DNA of 64,000 nt, taken from assembly GCF_013041805.1 (NCBI RefSeq), contig NZ_JABDRI010000069.1, forward strand, positions 1 through 64,000. Direction: 5' to 3'. The DNA comes from Lutibacter sp. Its GTDB lineage: Bacteria; Bacteroidota; Bacteroidia; Flavobacteriales; Flavobacteriaceae. Of this stretch, positions 34,654 to 44,580 are shown piece by piece (position 1 is the stretch's first letter; every line of letters starts with the position of its first letter). The position numbers and the translations under genes are program-made. Below the pieces are notes generated by a model. That model had not been told where the DNA came from, ran no database searches, and was given only the letters and a program-made list of their open reading frames with translations.

Positions 34654-35673
34654 TTATAAAACTGATTTAAACTGTTCTAAAAATCGAACGTCGTTTTCAT
34701 AAAACATTCGTATATCTGGTATTTGATATAATAACATTGCAATACGTTCTATACCCATTCCAAATGCATAGCCAGAATAAACTTCAGGATCTATGTTAGC
34801 GTTTTTAAGTACATTAGGATCTACCATTCCACAACCCATAATTTCTAACCATCCAGTTCCTTTGGTTATCTTATAATCTGTTTCAGTTTCTAATCCCCAA
34901 TAAATATCTACTTCTGCGCTTGGTTCTGTAAATGGAAAATAAGATGGACGTAAACGGATTTTAGATTTCCCAAACATTTCTTTTGTAAAATAAAGTAAGG
35001 TTTGTTTTAAATCGGCGAAGGAAACATCTGTATCAATATACAATCCTTCAACTTGATGGAAAATACAATGTGCACGGGCGGAAATATCTTCGTTTCTAAA
35101 CACGCGTCCAGGTGATATAGTTCTAATTGGCGGTTTGTGACTTTCCATATAGCGTACTTGAACTGATGAGGTATGTGTACGCAATAATAAATCAGGATTT
35201 TTTTCGATAAAAAAAGTATCTTGCATATCACGTGCTGGGTGATATTCAGGCAAGTTTAATGCGGTAAAGTTATGCCAATCATCTTCAATTTCAGGACCCT
35301 CTGAAACGGTAAAGCCAATACGTGAAAACACATCAATAATTTGATTTCTAACCAAAGATATTGGATGACGCGAACCTAATTCAATAGGCTCAGAAGGACG
35401 CGTTAAATCACCATAAAAACCTTTTTGCTCCATTGAATTTTCAAGAGTATCTTTTAATAAGGTAACTTTATCTTGCGCTGCATTTTTCAAGGTATTTAAT
35501 GCTTGTCCAAATTCCTTTCTTTCTGCAGGAGCTACATTTTTAAATTCATTAAATAAATCGGTTAATAATCCTTTTTTACCCAAGAATTTAATTCTAAAAG
35601 TTTCAATTTCATCTTTAGTAGTAGCGTTAAAAGCTTGTACTTCACCAATCAGTTCTTTTACTTTATGTAACAT
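34654..35673 (-). CDS. pheS: Phenylalanine-tRNA ligase alpha subunit
   Basis: Catalytic subunit of the (alpha-beta)2 phenylalanyl-tRNA synthetase, 339 aa from the ATG at 35673 ([17 protein letters not shown]). A longer in-frame TTG start at 35697 adds only a short extension and is not favoured. The N-terminal coiled coil (about residues 1-85) binds tRNA. The class II core shows [49 protein letters not shown] (motif 1 area, about 117-145), [27 protein letters not shown] (motif 2, about 185-211) and the C-terminal [14 protein letters not shown] (motif 3, about 307-320). The beta-subunit gene is not in the window. Confidence 0.97.
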   Translation of the reverse strand: MLHKVKELIGEVQAFNATTKDEIETFRIKFLGKKGLLTDLFNEFKNVAPAERKEFGQALNTLKNAAQDKVTLLKDTLENSMEQKGFYGDLTRPSEPIELGSRHPISLVRNQIIDVFSRIGFTVSEGPEIEDDWHNFTALNLPEYHPARDMQDTFFIEKNPDLLLRTHTSSVQVRYMESHKPPIRTISPGRVFRNEDISARAHCIFHQVEGLYIDTDVSFADLKQTLLYFTKEMFGKSKIRLRPSYFPFTEPSAEVDIYWGLETETDYKITKGTGWLEIMGCGMVDPNVLKNANIDPEVYSGYAFGMGIERIAMLLYQIPDIRMFYENDVRFLEQFKSVL

Positions 35674-35924
35674 TTTATGTATCAAATTAAGCCGCAAATT
35701 TAAACAAATTTATTTTGAAACAAAGATTGTAAAACCGATAGATTATTTTTTTGGTTTTTAAACCATATAAACTAAGTATAACTAGAATACAGGAAAAAGT
35801 TAAGCGAAAACGTTGTAAACAAGGAAAGTATGTAAATAATAAATTAAAATTTTATGATTTTTTAAAGAATAAAATTATAATTTTAATCTAAATTCATTAT
35901 TTACAAGTAATTTATATAAAATTT

Positions 35925-37298
35925 ATGGAATTAGAAGCTAAGGAATCTGAGATTACAAAATCAGAATTCGTAAAGTTTATGGATCTAGTTAAAAATAGAA
36001 ATCCACATGAGCCTGAGTTTATTCAAGCTGTAGAAGAGGTAGCTGAAACGGTTATTCCTTTTATTCTTAAAAACAAAATTTACAACGGTAAGCAAATTTT
36101 AACTAGAATGGTAGAGCCTGAAAGAATACTAATGTTCAGAGTTCCTTGGATAAATGATGCAGGAAAAATAATAGTTAATAGAGGGTATAGAATTGAGATG
36201 AGTTCAGCAATTGGGCCATATAAAGGAGGTTTACGTTTTCATCCAACGGTTAATTTAAGTATTCTTAAGTTTTTAGCTTTTGAACAAGTATTTAAAAATG
36301 CACTAACTACCTTACCTATGGGTGGAGGTAAAGGAGGTTCAGATTTTAACCCAAAAGGCAAATCTGATGTAGAAATTATGCGTTTTTGTCAAAGTTTTAT
36401 GGGAGAATTGTTTCGCCATATAGGGCATAATACGGATGTGCCTGCGGGAGATATTGGAGTTGGAGGTAGAGAAATTGGTTACTTATTTGGAATGTATAAA
36501 AAATTAAGAAATGAGTTTACAGGAGTTTTAACTGGTAAAGGACTGTCATGGGGTGGTTCTTTAATTCGCCCTGAAGCTACAGGTTATGGCACAGTATACT
36601 TTGCACAAGGCATGCTAGAAACTAAAGGAGATACTATTAAAGGAAAAACAGTTTTAATTTCTGGCTCAGGTAATGTAGCTCAATATGCTTGTGAAAAAGC
36701 AACTCAACTAGGAGCTAAAGTTGTTACTTTGTCAGATTCATCTGGATACATATATGATGAAGAAGGCATAGATGCTGATAAATTAGCATTTGTAATGGAT
36801 CTTAAAAATAACAAACGGGATAGAATAAAAGAATATATTCATAAATATCCGAAGGCTAAGTATTTCGAAGGAGAACGACCTTGGGGAGTTGTGTGTGATA
36901 TAGCAATGCCCTGCGCAACACAAAATGAAATAGATCAAGAAGAAGCTAGTTTATTATTGAGTAATGGATGTTTTGTAATAAGTGAAGGAGCCAATATGCC
37001 TTCTACACCTGAAGCAGTTCATGCATTTCAAGCGGCTAAAATTTTATATGCACCGGGAAAAGCATCAAATGCAGGTGGAGTAGCAACTTCAGGTTTAGAA
37101 ATGTCCCAAAATTCTTTACGAATTAATTGGGCTCGTGAAGAAGTTGATCAAAGACTTAAAAAAATTATGTCAGATATTCATGATTCGTGTATTAAATATG
37201 GAAAAAGAGATGATGGATATATTGATTATGTACGAGGTGCAAATATTGCAGGGTTTGTAAAAGTAGCTGATGCTATGTTAGCTCAAGGTGTTGTTTAG
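35925..37298 (+). CDS. gdhA: Glutamate dehydrogenase, paralogue 1
   Basis: Hexameric oxidoreductase interconverting glutamate and 2-oxoglutarate plus ammonia; 457 aa, of the long NADP-type family. GPYKGGLRFHPTVN (about residues 94-107) and LPMGGGKGGSDFNPKGKSD (about 125-143, with the catalytic lysine) form the substrate site, and VPAGDIGVGGREIGYLFG the catalytic aspartate region. The cofactor loop is ISGSGNVAQYA (about 240-250). It differs from the second paralogue (40658-41995) in having SEGANMPSTPEA where the latter has VEVSNMGCTPEA, and its N-terminus is about 12 residues longer. It is followed by a weak terminator and then by the PEP/pyruvate-binding protein gene on the same strand. Confidence 0.94.
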   Translation: MELEAKESEITKSEFVKFMDLVKNRNPHEPEFIQAVEEVAETVIPFILKNKIYNGKQILTRMVEPERILMFRVPWINDAGKIIVNRGYRIEMSSAIGPYKGGLRFHPTVNLSILKFLAFEQVFKNALTTLPMGGGKGGSDFNPKGKSDVEIMRFCQSFMGELFRHIGHNTDVPAGDIGVGGREIGYLFGMYKKLRNEFTGVLTGKGLSWGGSLIRPEATGYGTVYFAQGMLETKGDTIKGKTVLISGSGNVAQYACEKATQLGAKVVTLSDSSGYIYDEEGIDADKLAFVMDLKNNKRDRIKEYIHKYPKAKYFEGERPWGVVCDIAMPCATQNEIDQEEASLLLSNGCFVISEGANMPSTPEAVHAFQAAKILYAPGKASNAGGVATSGLEMSQNSLRINWAREEVDQRLKKIMSDIHDSCIKYGKRDDGYIDYVRGANIAGFVKVADAMLAQGVV

Positions 37299-37318
37299 AA
37301 TTTTAAGTTATTTTTTTT

Positions 37319-37347
37319 AAAAAGGGATGCCATATGGTACCCCTTTT
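37319..37347 (+). terminator. Hairpin after the first gdhA
   Basis: AAAAAGGG (37319-37326) pairs with CCCCTTTT (37340-37347), with additional imperfect pairing inside (TGCCA/TGGTA). Only a short T-run follows, so termination may be partial, allowing some read-through into the next gene. Confidence 0.6.
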
Positions 37348-37419
37348 AAATTTAAGAATTAATCTTTCTAAAATTATAGTTAAAATTCTATCTTGCATAT
37401 ATAAATAAAACTATTTTTA

Positions 37420-40400
37420 ATGATAAAAAATCCCTTACCTGATTTAAAAGCATACGAGTTTGAAGATGTTGCATTTAATAAGTTAATGCAAAATAGAGTT
37501 AATAAAATTTTAATAGTCTGTTCTAACTATGATTTTTATATGTTAGAAGAAGATGGTAGAATTGATGAACGAATTTTTAATGAATATACCGCTTTAAATT
37601 TAAGATACCCACCTAATTTTGTACATGCTAATTCAGCACGCAGAGCTATAAAAGTTTTAACGCTAGATAAAATTGATTTAGTAATTACTTGGCTTGATAT
37701 TGGAAATTATAAAGCATTTGAAGCATCTAAATTAATTAAAGAAGCTTTTCCTAATGTTCCAATTGCTGCATTAAGTCATTATTCTTCAGAATTAAGAAAA
37801 AAAATAACAAGATCTAATACAGGGGTTATAGATTTTGTATTTCACTGGAATGGCAATGTTGATATTTTTTTAGCAATTATCAAACTAACCGAAGACAGAA
37901 TGAATGCGGAAAACGACATTAATAAAATTGGTGTGAAAGCCATTTTATTAGTGGAGGATTCACTACGGTTTTATTCAAGATATTTACCAATAATTTATAA
38001 AATTATTGTGAAACAAGCACACTCATTTATGTCTGAAGGATTAAATGAACACCGTGGAATGATGTTAATGAGGGGTCGTCCAAAAATTCTGTTAGCCACA
38101 AATTATGAAGAGGGAATGTTACTTTTTGAAAAATACCAGCACAACCTTTTAGGGGTTATTTCAGATGTTAGTTACTATAAAGGAGGTCAAAGAGATAAAA
38201 ATGCAGGGTTTGAATTTTTGAAATATGTACGAAGTTTAGAGCGGTATTTTCCATTTTTAATTCAATCATCAGATCAAATTAATGAAAAAAAGGCCATTGA
38301 GTTAAAAGGAAAATTTCTATACAAACATTCTGAAACTTTGGGTCAAGAACTTAAAAGGTATATTACAAAATATTTTTCCTTTGGCACTTTTGAATTTTGG
38401 GATCCAGTTCAAATGAAGGTCTTGGCTAAAGTTAAAGATTTAAATAATTTTCAAAAAGCCCTAACTTTTGTAACACCAGAATCTATTACATATCATGCAA
38501 AAAGAAGCGAATACTCAAAATGGTTAAAATCTAGAGCTTTATTTCCTTTGGCTAATCTATTTAGTAAAGTAGAGTATGAAGACTTTGATGACGCTGAGCA
38601 TATTAGAGAATTTCTATTAAAAGCCATAAAAGCATATCGGGTTTTTAGATCGAGAGGTGTTATTGCAAAGTTTGATAAAAATAAATACGATGAGTATTTA
38701 GGTTTTTCAAGAATTGGAGAAGGAGCTTTAGGTGGCAAAGGTCGCGGTTTAGCATTTATAGATTCATTTTTAAAACGGCATAAATTATTTCATAAATATA
38801 AAGATGTAAATATATCAATACCTAGAACGGTTGTTATTAGCACTGAAGTATTTGATGAATTTATGGAAAATCATAATTTAATTGAATTTGTAGCTAATTG
38901 TAATAACGATCAAGATATATTAAATAAATTTATTTCAAATTCATTGCCTCAATGGGTTTTAGATGATATACAAGCATTTTTAGATATTACTCCTTCACCA
39001 ATTGCCGTAAGATCTTCAAGCGTTTTAGAAGATAGTCATTATCAACCCTTTGCAGGAGTTTTCTCTACATATATGATACCTAATACTAATAAAAGTGAAA
39101 TGTTAGTTATGGCATCAAACGCCATTAAATCGGTTATGGCATCGGCATTTTTTCAAGGTAGTAAAGCTTATTTAAAAGCAACTTCTCATTCTATAGAAGA
39201 AGATAAAATGGCAGTTATTTTACAAGAAGTCACAGGCAAGCAATATAATGATGTTTATTACCCAAATATATCAGGAGTTGCCCGCTCCATAAACTTTTAT
39301 CCAATAGGGAATGAATTACCTCATGAAGGAATAGCAAATATAGCTATTGGTTTAGGTGAAATTATTGTTGGCGGTGGTCGTACGTTGCGTTTTTCACCTT
39401 CTCACCCTAAAAAAGTGCTTCAACTGTCATCTCCAGATTCTACTCAAAGAGAAACTCAACAATATTTGTTTGGTTTAGACATGGACCCAGAAAGTTATAA
39501 AGTTTCTACCAACGAGTCTGTTAACAAGAAGAAAATTAGCATTAGGCGTGCCGAAAAACATGGTTCGTTAAAGTTTGTGGCTTCAACGTATGATTTACAG
39601 AATAACATTATTAAACCTGGAACTTTGCACGATGGAATTCGCTTAATTACTTTTGATAATATTTTAAAATACAACACATTTCCACTTCCTGAAATTTTAA
39701 AGGACTTATTACGAATTGGACAGCGTGAAATGAGGAATCCAATAGAAATTGAATTTGCGGTTAAATTAGACGTTCCACCTGGACAACCGAAAGAGTTTAG
39801 TTTTTTACAAATCAGACCAATTGTAGAAAGTTTTGAAGCTACTAGTGAATTACCTAAAGAAATAGATAATAAAGACGCTATTATATACTCTGAATCGGCT
39901 TTAGGAAATGGAATGTATGAGAACATTTACGATTTTGTATATGTAAAACCAGAAACTTTTAATAGTGCAAATACTAGAGAAATTGCAGCAGCAGTTCAGG
40001 AAATAAATAAAAAATTTATTGAACAAGATAAGCAATATGTTTTAGTAGGTCCAGGAAGATGGGGTTCAAGTGATCCGTGGTTAGGAATACCAGTAATATG
40101 GCCGCAAATATCTGCTGCAAAAATAATTGTTGAATCTGGGTTAAATGATTATAGAATAGATCCAAGTCAAGGAACGCATTTTTTTCAGAATTTAACTTCA
40201 TTTAAAGTGGGTTATTTAACAATTAATCCCTTTATAGATGATGGTTTTTTTGACATTGATTATTTAAACAAACAAAAGACTCACTGTGAAAGTAAATATA
40301 TTAGACACGTTAGTTTTAAAGAGCCCCTAACAATAATAATTGAAGGAAAAACGAATAAAGCAGCAATTTTTAAAGAAGGCTACAAATTAAAGACACCTGT

Positions 40401-40452
40401 AGAATTATTAGAAGATTCTATGGAAGATTTGCCTCCACAAGGTTTCATGTAA
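37420..40452 (+). CDS. PEP/pyruvate-binding (PPDK N-terminal) protein with receiver-like domains
   Basis: Large cytoplasmic protein of 1010 aa. Residues about 25-160 look like a degenerate receiver; about 170-305 form a second receiver with LLVEDSLRFYSRYL and ISDVSYYKG carrying a possible phospho-accepting aspartate. From about 435 it has the ATP-grasp/PEP-synthase N-terminal domain: RIGEGALGGKGRGLAFI (about 430-447), IAVRSSSVLEDSHYQPFAG (about 528-546), and FLQIRPIVES (about 790-799). The phosphohistidine swivel domain and the PEP/pyruvate TIM barrel of true PEP synthase are absent, so it is unlikely to complete the PEP synthase reaction and may be a regulated phosphotransferase or sensor. 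It lies between two gdhA paralogues. Confidence 0.85.
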   Translation: MIKNPLPDLKAYEFEDVAFNKLMQNRVNKILIVCSNYDFYMLEEDGRIDERIFNEYTALNLRYPPNFVHANSARRAIKVLTLDKIDLVITWLDIGNYKAFEASKLIKEAFPNVPIAALSHYSSELRKKITRSNTGVIDFVFHWNGNVDIFLAIIKLTEDRMNAENDINKIGVKAILLVEDSLRFYSRYLPIIYKIIVKQAHSFMSEGLNEHRGMMLMRGRPKILLATNYEEGMLLFEKYQHNLLGVISDVSYYKGGQRDKNAGFEFLKYVRSLERYFPFLIQSSDQINEKKAIELKGKFLYKHSETLGQELKRYITKYFSFGTFEFWDPVQMKVLAKVKDLNNFQKALTFVTPESITYHAKRSEYSKWLKSRALFPLANLFSKVEYEDFDDAEHIREFLLKAIKAYRVFRSRGVIAKFDKNKYDEYLGFSRIGEGALGGKGRGLAFIDSFLKRHKLFHKYKDVNISIPRTVVISTEVFDEFMENHNLIEFVANCNNDQDILNKFISNSLPQWVLDDIQAFLDITPSPIAVRSSSVLEDSHYQPFAGVFSTYMIPNTNKSEMLVMASNAIKSVMASAFFQGSKAYLKATSHSIEEDKMAVILQEVTGKQYNDVYYPNISGVARSINFYPIGNELPHEGIANIAIGLGEIIVGGGRTLRFSPSHPKKVLQLSSPDSTQRETQQYLFGLDMDPESYKVSTNESVNKKKISIRRAEKHGSLKFVASTYDLQNNIIKPGTLHDGIRLITFDNILKYNTFPLPEILKDLLRIGQREMRNPIEIEFAVKLDVPPGQPKEFSFLQIRPIVESFEATSELPKEIDNKDAIIYSESALGNGMYENIYDFVYVKPETFNSANTREIAAAVQEINKKFIEQDKQYVLVGPGRWGSSDPWLGIPVIWPQISAAKIIVESGLNDYRIDPSQGTHFFQNLTSFKVGYLTINPFIDDGFFDIDYLNKQKTHCESKYIRHVSFKEPLTIIIEGKTNKAAIFKEGYKLKTPVELLEDSMEDLPPQGFM

Positions 40453-40604
40453 AACAGTTCAACATCAAGTTATTAGTTATTGATTTAATAATTTATGAAT
40501 TAATTTTCACCTGTTTAATTCAGTTTTAACAATTTATAAGGAATATTAGTAATAATAAGTGAAAATATTACATTTATTTTAATTAAAAATGAATTTAATA
40601 TCAG

Positions 40605-40612
40605 TATTTTTG
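40605..40612 (+). promoter_or_regulatory. Promoter -7 element of the second gdhA (TATTTTTG)
   Basis: Exact TAnnTTTG match 45 bp before the ATG at 40658, in a 205-bp gap with no ORF. It indicates that gdhA paralogue 2 is transcribed on its own. Confidence 0.55.
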
Positions 40613-40657
40613 TAGTAGATTTTAACACGTTTTAAAACACGAATAAATTATAGTATT

Positions 40658-41995
40658 ATGAATGTAAAAGATATATTAAATAATCTTGAAGCCAAACATC
40701 CAGGTGAACAAGAATATTTGCAAGCAGTGCATGAAGTGCTTGAGTCTATTGAAGGTATTTATAATGAAAACCCACAATATGAATCAGCAAAAATAATTGA
40801 GAGGTTAGTTGAGCCTGATCGAATTTTAACCTTTAGAGTTTCATGGGTAGATGATGCTGGAGATGTCCATGTGAATTTAGGGTATAGAGTGCAATTTAAC
40901 AATGCAATTGGCCCTTATAAAGGAGGTCTGCGTTTTCACCCAAGTGTAAATTTAAGTATTCTTAAATTTTTAGGTTTTGAACAAACATTTAAAAATGCAC
41001 TTACTACCTTACCAATGGGAGGTGGAAAAGGAGGATCAGATTTTAACCCAAAAGGAAAATCAGATGCTGAAATTATGCGTTTTTGTCAGGCATTTATGTT
41101 AGAATTATGGCGTGTTATCGGTCCAAGTACCGATGTACCTGCTGGAGATATAGGAACTGGTGGTAGAGAAATAGGATTTTTATACGGTATGTATAAAAAA
41201 CTGCAGTTTGAAAACACAGGTGTTTTAACTGGAAAAGGATTAAATTGGGGAGGAAGCTTAATTAGACCTGAAGCTACTGGTTTTGGAGCAACATATTTTG
41301 CGAAAGAGATGTTAGACACTAAGAACGATACTTTTAAAGGAAAAACCGTTTCCGTTTCTGGCTTTGGTAATGTTGCTTGGGGTGTTGCTTTAAAAGTTAC
41401 AGAACTTGGAGGAAAAGTAATTACAATTTCCGGTCCTGATGGTTATATTTTAGACGAAAAAGGATTAGATGAAGAAAAAATTGATTATTTATTAGCTCTT
41501 AGAGCTTCTAATAATGATATTGTTTCGCCATACATTGAAGAATTTCCAGAAGCTAAATTTATTCCAGGAAAAAAACCTTGGGAAGTTCCATGTGATATAG
41601 CAATGCCTAGTGCTATTCAAAATGAATTAAATGGTGATGATGCTGCCACATTAATTTCGAATGGTGTAAAATATGTTGTTGAAGTTTCTAATATGGGATG
41701 CACTCCTGAAGCTATTGAAGCATTTCACGAGAAACAAATACCTTTTGCACCAGGAAAAGCGGCTAATGCGGGTGGTGTTGGAGTTTCTGGATTAGAAATG
41801 TCTCAAAATGCAATGAAATTAAACTGGACACAAGATGAAGTCGATGCTAAATTACATCAAATAATGTCATCAATTCATGTTGCTTGTATGAAATACGGAA
41901 CACAAGAAGATGGATTTATAGATTATGTAAAAGGAGCAAACATTGCCGGATTTATTAAAGTAGCTGATGCTATGTTAGATCAAGGTATTGTTTAA
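40658..41995 (+). CDS. gdhA: Glutamate dehydrogenase, paralogue 2 (Bacteroidota-type, NADP)
   Basis: Assimilatory-type glutamate dehydrogenase, 445 aa. The start MNVKDILNNLEAKHPGEQEY matches the common Bacteroidota GdhA. Key parts are GPYKGGLRFHPSVN (about residues 82-95), LPMGGGKGGSDFNPKGKSDAE (about 113-133; catalytic lysine), VPAGDIGTGGREIGFLYG (about 154-171), the cofactor motif VSGFGNVAWG (about 228-237) and SNMGCTPEAIEAF (about 334-346). By eye it is well over half identical to paralogue 1, but it differs in the cofactor domain, so the two may have different cofactor or direction preferences. It has its own promoter and a strong terminator. Confidence 0.95.
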   Translation: MNVKDILNNLEAKHPGEQEYLQAVHEVLESIEGIYNENPQYESAKIIERLVEPDRILTFRVSWVDDAGDVHVNLGYRVQFNNAIGPYKGGLRFHPSVNLSILKFLGFEQTFKNALTTLPMGGGKGGSDFNPKGKSDAEIMRFCQAFMLELWRVIGPSTDVPAGDIGTGGREIGFLYGMYKKLQFENTGVLTGKGLNWGGSLIRPEATGFGATYFAKEMLDTKNDTFKGKTVSVSGFGNVAWGVALKVTELGGKVITISGPDGYILDEKGLDEEKIDYLLALRASNNDIVSPYIEEFPEAKFIPGKKPWEVPCDIAMPSAIQNELNGDDAATLISNGVKYVVEVSNMGCTPEAIEAFHEKQIPFAPGKAANAGGVGVSGLEMSQNAMKLNWTQDEVDAKLHQIMSSIHVACMKYGTQEDGFIDYVKGANIAGFIKVADAMLDQGIV

Positions 41996-42016
41996 GTTAC
42001 AAAACTTAATATTTTT

Positions 42017-42046
42017 AAAAGGGTTGCTAATTTAGCAACCCTTTTT
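42017..42046 (+). terminator. Intrinsic terminator after the second gdhA
   Basis: AAAAGGGTTGCT pairs perfectly with AGCAACCCTTTT around a short AATTT loop, followed by a T-run (TTTTTATTT). The symmetric A/T ends mean it may also serve the convergent aminopeptidase gene. Confidence 0.93.
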
Positions 42047-42104
42047 ATTTCTATATATGCAGTGATTTATCTTACACTAATTTGAATTGTAGTGTAATTA
42101 TCGA

Positions 42105-43409
42105 TTAGTTTATTCTATAAAAACTACTTAAAGCATTTGTTATATAAGTATGGTCATCAACTCCACTAGTTTCTCTAATGGAATGCATGGCCCACATTGG
42201 ACTACCAATATCAACCGAACGAATTTCTAATTGCCCTGCAGAAACATTTCCCAAAGTACCACCACCTAACATATCAGATCGATTTACAAACTTTTGATAA
42301 GGTATTGTTGCTTCCTTGCAAATCATTTCAAAAACAGCACTTGAATCACTATCAGTTGTATACTTTTGGTTTCCTTCAATTTTAATTACGGGACCATTAT
42401 TAATTATAGGTCTATTAATAGGGTCATGTTTATCTGGATGGTTTGGATGTAATGCATGGGCCATATCTGCACTTATCATAAAAGAATTATAAATTGATCG
42501 TTGAAAATCTTCTTCATTTTTATCTAGAACTATCGCAATACGTTTTAAAATATTTTTTAGAATTGGAGAACCGGCACCTTGTTTCGATCGGCTTCCAACT
42601 TCTTCATTATCAAATATGGCTAATACATTGGTTGATTTACAAACAGGAGCATCTACTATTGCAGTTAGTCCTGCGTGTACCATAGCTAAGTCATCTAATT
42701 TCCCTGATGAAATAAACTCTTTATTCAATCCTATAATACTACCTTTTGTAAAATCATATAAATTTAAATCTACCTCTAAAATATCTTCTACCGGTACGTT
42801 TATTTCCTTAGAAATAGTGCGAGCTAATAATAAATTTGTATTCAATTCTTTATTTATTATCGATGTTACAGGCAACATATCTACTTGCTTATTAAGAAAA
42901 ACGCCTTCATTTACTGTACGGTTAAAATGAATAGGTAAATTAGGAATTACCAAGATAGGTTCTTTAATATTCACTAAATGCGTTAATGGATTTAGTAGAT
43001 TTTTTCCTCTTACACTTACTCTTCCAGCCAATGATAAAGGTCTATCTAACCAAGTACTTAAAATTGGACCGCCATAGGTTTCTGTATTAAATTTTAAATA
43101 GTTGTCAGCAACTGAAATTTCAGGAGAAGGTTTAATTTTAAATGAAGGAGAATCAGAGTGAGCAGCCACAATTTTATAGCCAGACTCTTCAATTTTACCA
43201 GTACCAATTATAAATGCAAAAAGTGATGTGTTGTTTTGACTAACAAAGTACTTTCCACCTTTTTTAATCGTCCATTTTTTAGTAAGTTCAAGCTCTAAAA
43301 AACCATTTTTTATTAGTTCTTTTTTTGAATTATCAATTACATGATATGGGCTTGGACTGTCATAAATAAAATCGATTAAATTTTGGGCGTGTTTCTGTAT
43401 TTTGTTCAT
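42105..43409 (-). CDS. apeB: M18 family aminopeptidase
   Basis: Cytoplasmic dizinc aminopeptidase of the aspartyl aminopeptidase family, 434 aa (normal length). DSPSPYHVIDNSK (about residues 17-29) is the family start; VAAHSDSPSFKIKPSP (about 80-95) supplies the first zinc histidine and the conserved aspartate; FDNEEVGSRSKQGA (about 262-275) has the catalytic glutamates; SADMAHALHPNHPDKH (about 306-321) follows, and RSDMLGGGTLGNV together with GSPMWAMHSIRET (about 395-407) contributes the last ligands. Its usual role is removal of N-terminal acidic or neutral residues. It is monocistronic and diverges from dinB. Confidence 0.95.
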   Translation of the reverse strand: MNKIQKHAQNLIDFIYDSPSPYHVIDNSKKELIKNGFLELELTKKWTIKKGGKYFVSQNNTSLFAFIIGTGKIEESGYKIVAAHSDSPSFKIKPSPEISVADNYLKFNTETYGGPILSTWLDRPLSLAGRVSVRGKNLLNPLTHLVNIKEPILVIPNLPIHFNRTVNEGVFLNKQVDMLPVTSIINKELNTNLLLARTISKEINVPVEDILEVDLNLYDFTKGSIIGLNKEFISSGKLDDLAMVHAGLTAIVDAPVCKSTNVLAIFDNEEVGSRSKQGAGSPILKNILKRIAIVLDKNEEDFQRSIYNSFMISADMAHALHPNHPDKHDPINRPIINNGPVIKIEGNQKYTTDSDSSAVFEMICKEATIPYQKFVNRSDMLGGGTLGNVSAGQLEIRSVDIGSPMWAMHSIRETSGVDDHTYITNALSSFYRIN

Positions 43410-43485
43410 TATATAAAATTCTAATTAATACACGAATATACTAAGAATTGGGATTAAAATAGAACGGAAAGTTTTGTAGTTTTAT

Positions 43486-44580
43486 ATGGTGGAAATAAAT
43501 ACACAACATCGCAAAATAATTCATATAGATATGGATGCATTTTATGCCTCTGTTGAGCAACTAGACAACCCTGATTTAAGAGGTAAGCCAGTAGCTGTTG
43601 GAGGAGGCGGAGAGCGAGGAGTTGTTTCAGCGGCTAGTTATGAAGCTCGTAAATTTAAGGTGCGTTCTGCAATGAGTGGTGTATTAGCAAAAAAAAATTG
43701 TCCTCACTTAGTATTTGTAAAACCAAGATTTGAGAGGTATAAGGAAATTTCTCAAAAAATTCGTGCTATTTTTTATGAATATACAGATTTGGTTGAACCG
43801 CTTTCACTTGATGAAGCCTATTTAGATGTTACTCAAAACAAAAAAGGAAATCCTTCAGCTAGTTTAATTGCTAAAGAGATAAGACAACGTATTTTTGATG
43901 AATTACACTTACGTGCTTCGGCAGGAATTTCTAACAGTAAATTTGTTGCTAAAATTGCCTCAGATATCAACAAACCAAATGGACAAAAAACAATTCCACC
44001 GGAAGAAGTTTTATCTTTTTTAGAAGAATTACCTATTGAGAAATTCTTTGGAATTGGGAAAGTAACCGCGGCAAAAATGTATAGTTTGGGGATTTTTAAA
44101 GGATTAGATTTAAAAGAAAAAACTGAAGAATTTTTAATACAACATTTCAAAAAATCAGGAAGTCATTATTACAAAATTGTTCGTGGAATTCAGCGGAATG
44201 AAGTGAAACCAAATCGTCTTAGAAAATCGGTTGCAGCAGAACATACATTTGCAAAAAACTTAACTTCCGAAATTTTTATGCTTGAAAAACTGAAGAAAAT
44301 TTCAGAAGAATTGGAACATCGCCTACACAAATCTAAAGTTTCAGGTAAAACCGTTACTTTAAAAATAAAATACAGCGATTTTAAAACACAAACTCGTAGT
44401 AAAACGTTGCCTTATTTTGTAAAAGACAAAACAATTTTATATGAAACTGTAAAAGAATTGCTTTTTCAAGAAAAAGTAATGAACTCTGTACGTTTGCTAG
44501 GAATAGCTGTTACAAACTTAAATATTCACTCCAAAGAAATTGAAAAAGCAATTGATATTCAACTAAAATTTGAGTTTTAA
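43486..44580 (+). CDS. dinB: DNA polymerase IV
   Basis: Error-prone Y-family translesion polymerase, 364 aa. IIHIDMDAFYASVEQLDNPD (about residues 11-30) has the first catalytic aspartate; PLSLDEAYLDVT (about 105-116) has the second carboxylate pair; the thumb and helix-hairpin-helix segment EELPIEKFFGIGKVTAAKMYSLGI (about 184-207) and the little-finger domain (about 245-350) are all present. The C-terminal clamp-binding motif is not obvious; the end DIQLKFEF may serve this purpose. It overlaps the convergent saccharopine dehydrogenase-like gene by 4 bp. No SOS-box palindrome is recognised upstream. Confidence 0.96.
   Translation: MVEINTQHRKIIHIDMDAFYASVEQLDNPDLRGKPVAVGGGGERGVVSAASYEARKFKVRSAMSGVLAKKNCPHLVFVKPRFERYKEISQKIRAIFYEYTDLVEPLSLDEAYLDVTQNKKGNPSASLIAKEIRQRIFDELHLRASAGISNSKFVAKIASDINKPNGQKTIPPEEVLSFLEELPIEKFFGIGKVTAAKMYSLGIFKGLDLKEKTEEFLIQHFKKSGSHYYKIVRGIQRNEVKPNRLRKSVAAEHTFAKNLTSEIFMLEKLKKISEELEHRLHKSKVSGKTVTLKIKYSDFKTQTRSKTLPYFVKDKTILYETVKELLFQEKVMNSVRLLGIAVTNLNIHSKEIEKAIDIQLKFEF

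Noticed and set aside
37420-40452. Calling the 1010-aa protein a PEP synthase (ppsA)
   Set aside because: It has the ATP-grasp part but neither the phosphohistidine domain nor the PEP/pyruvate barrel, and carries receiver-like domains instead.
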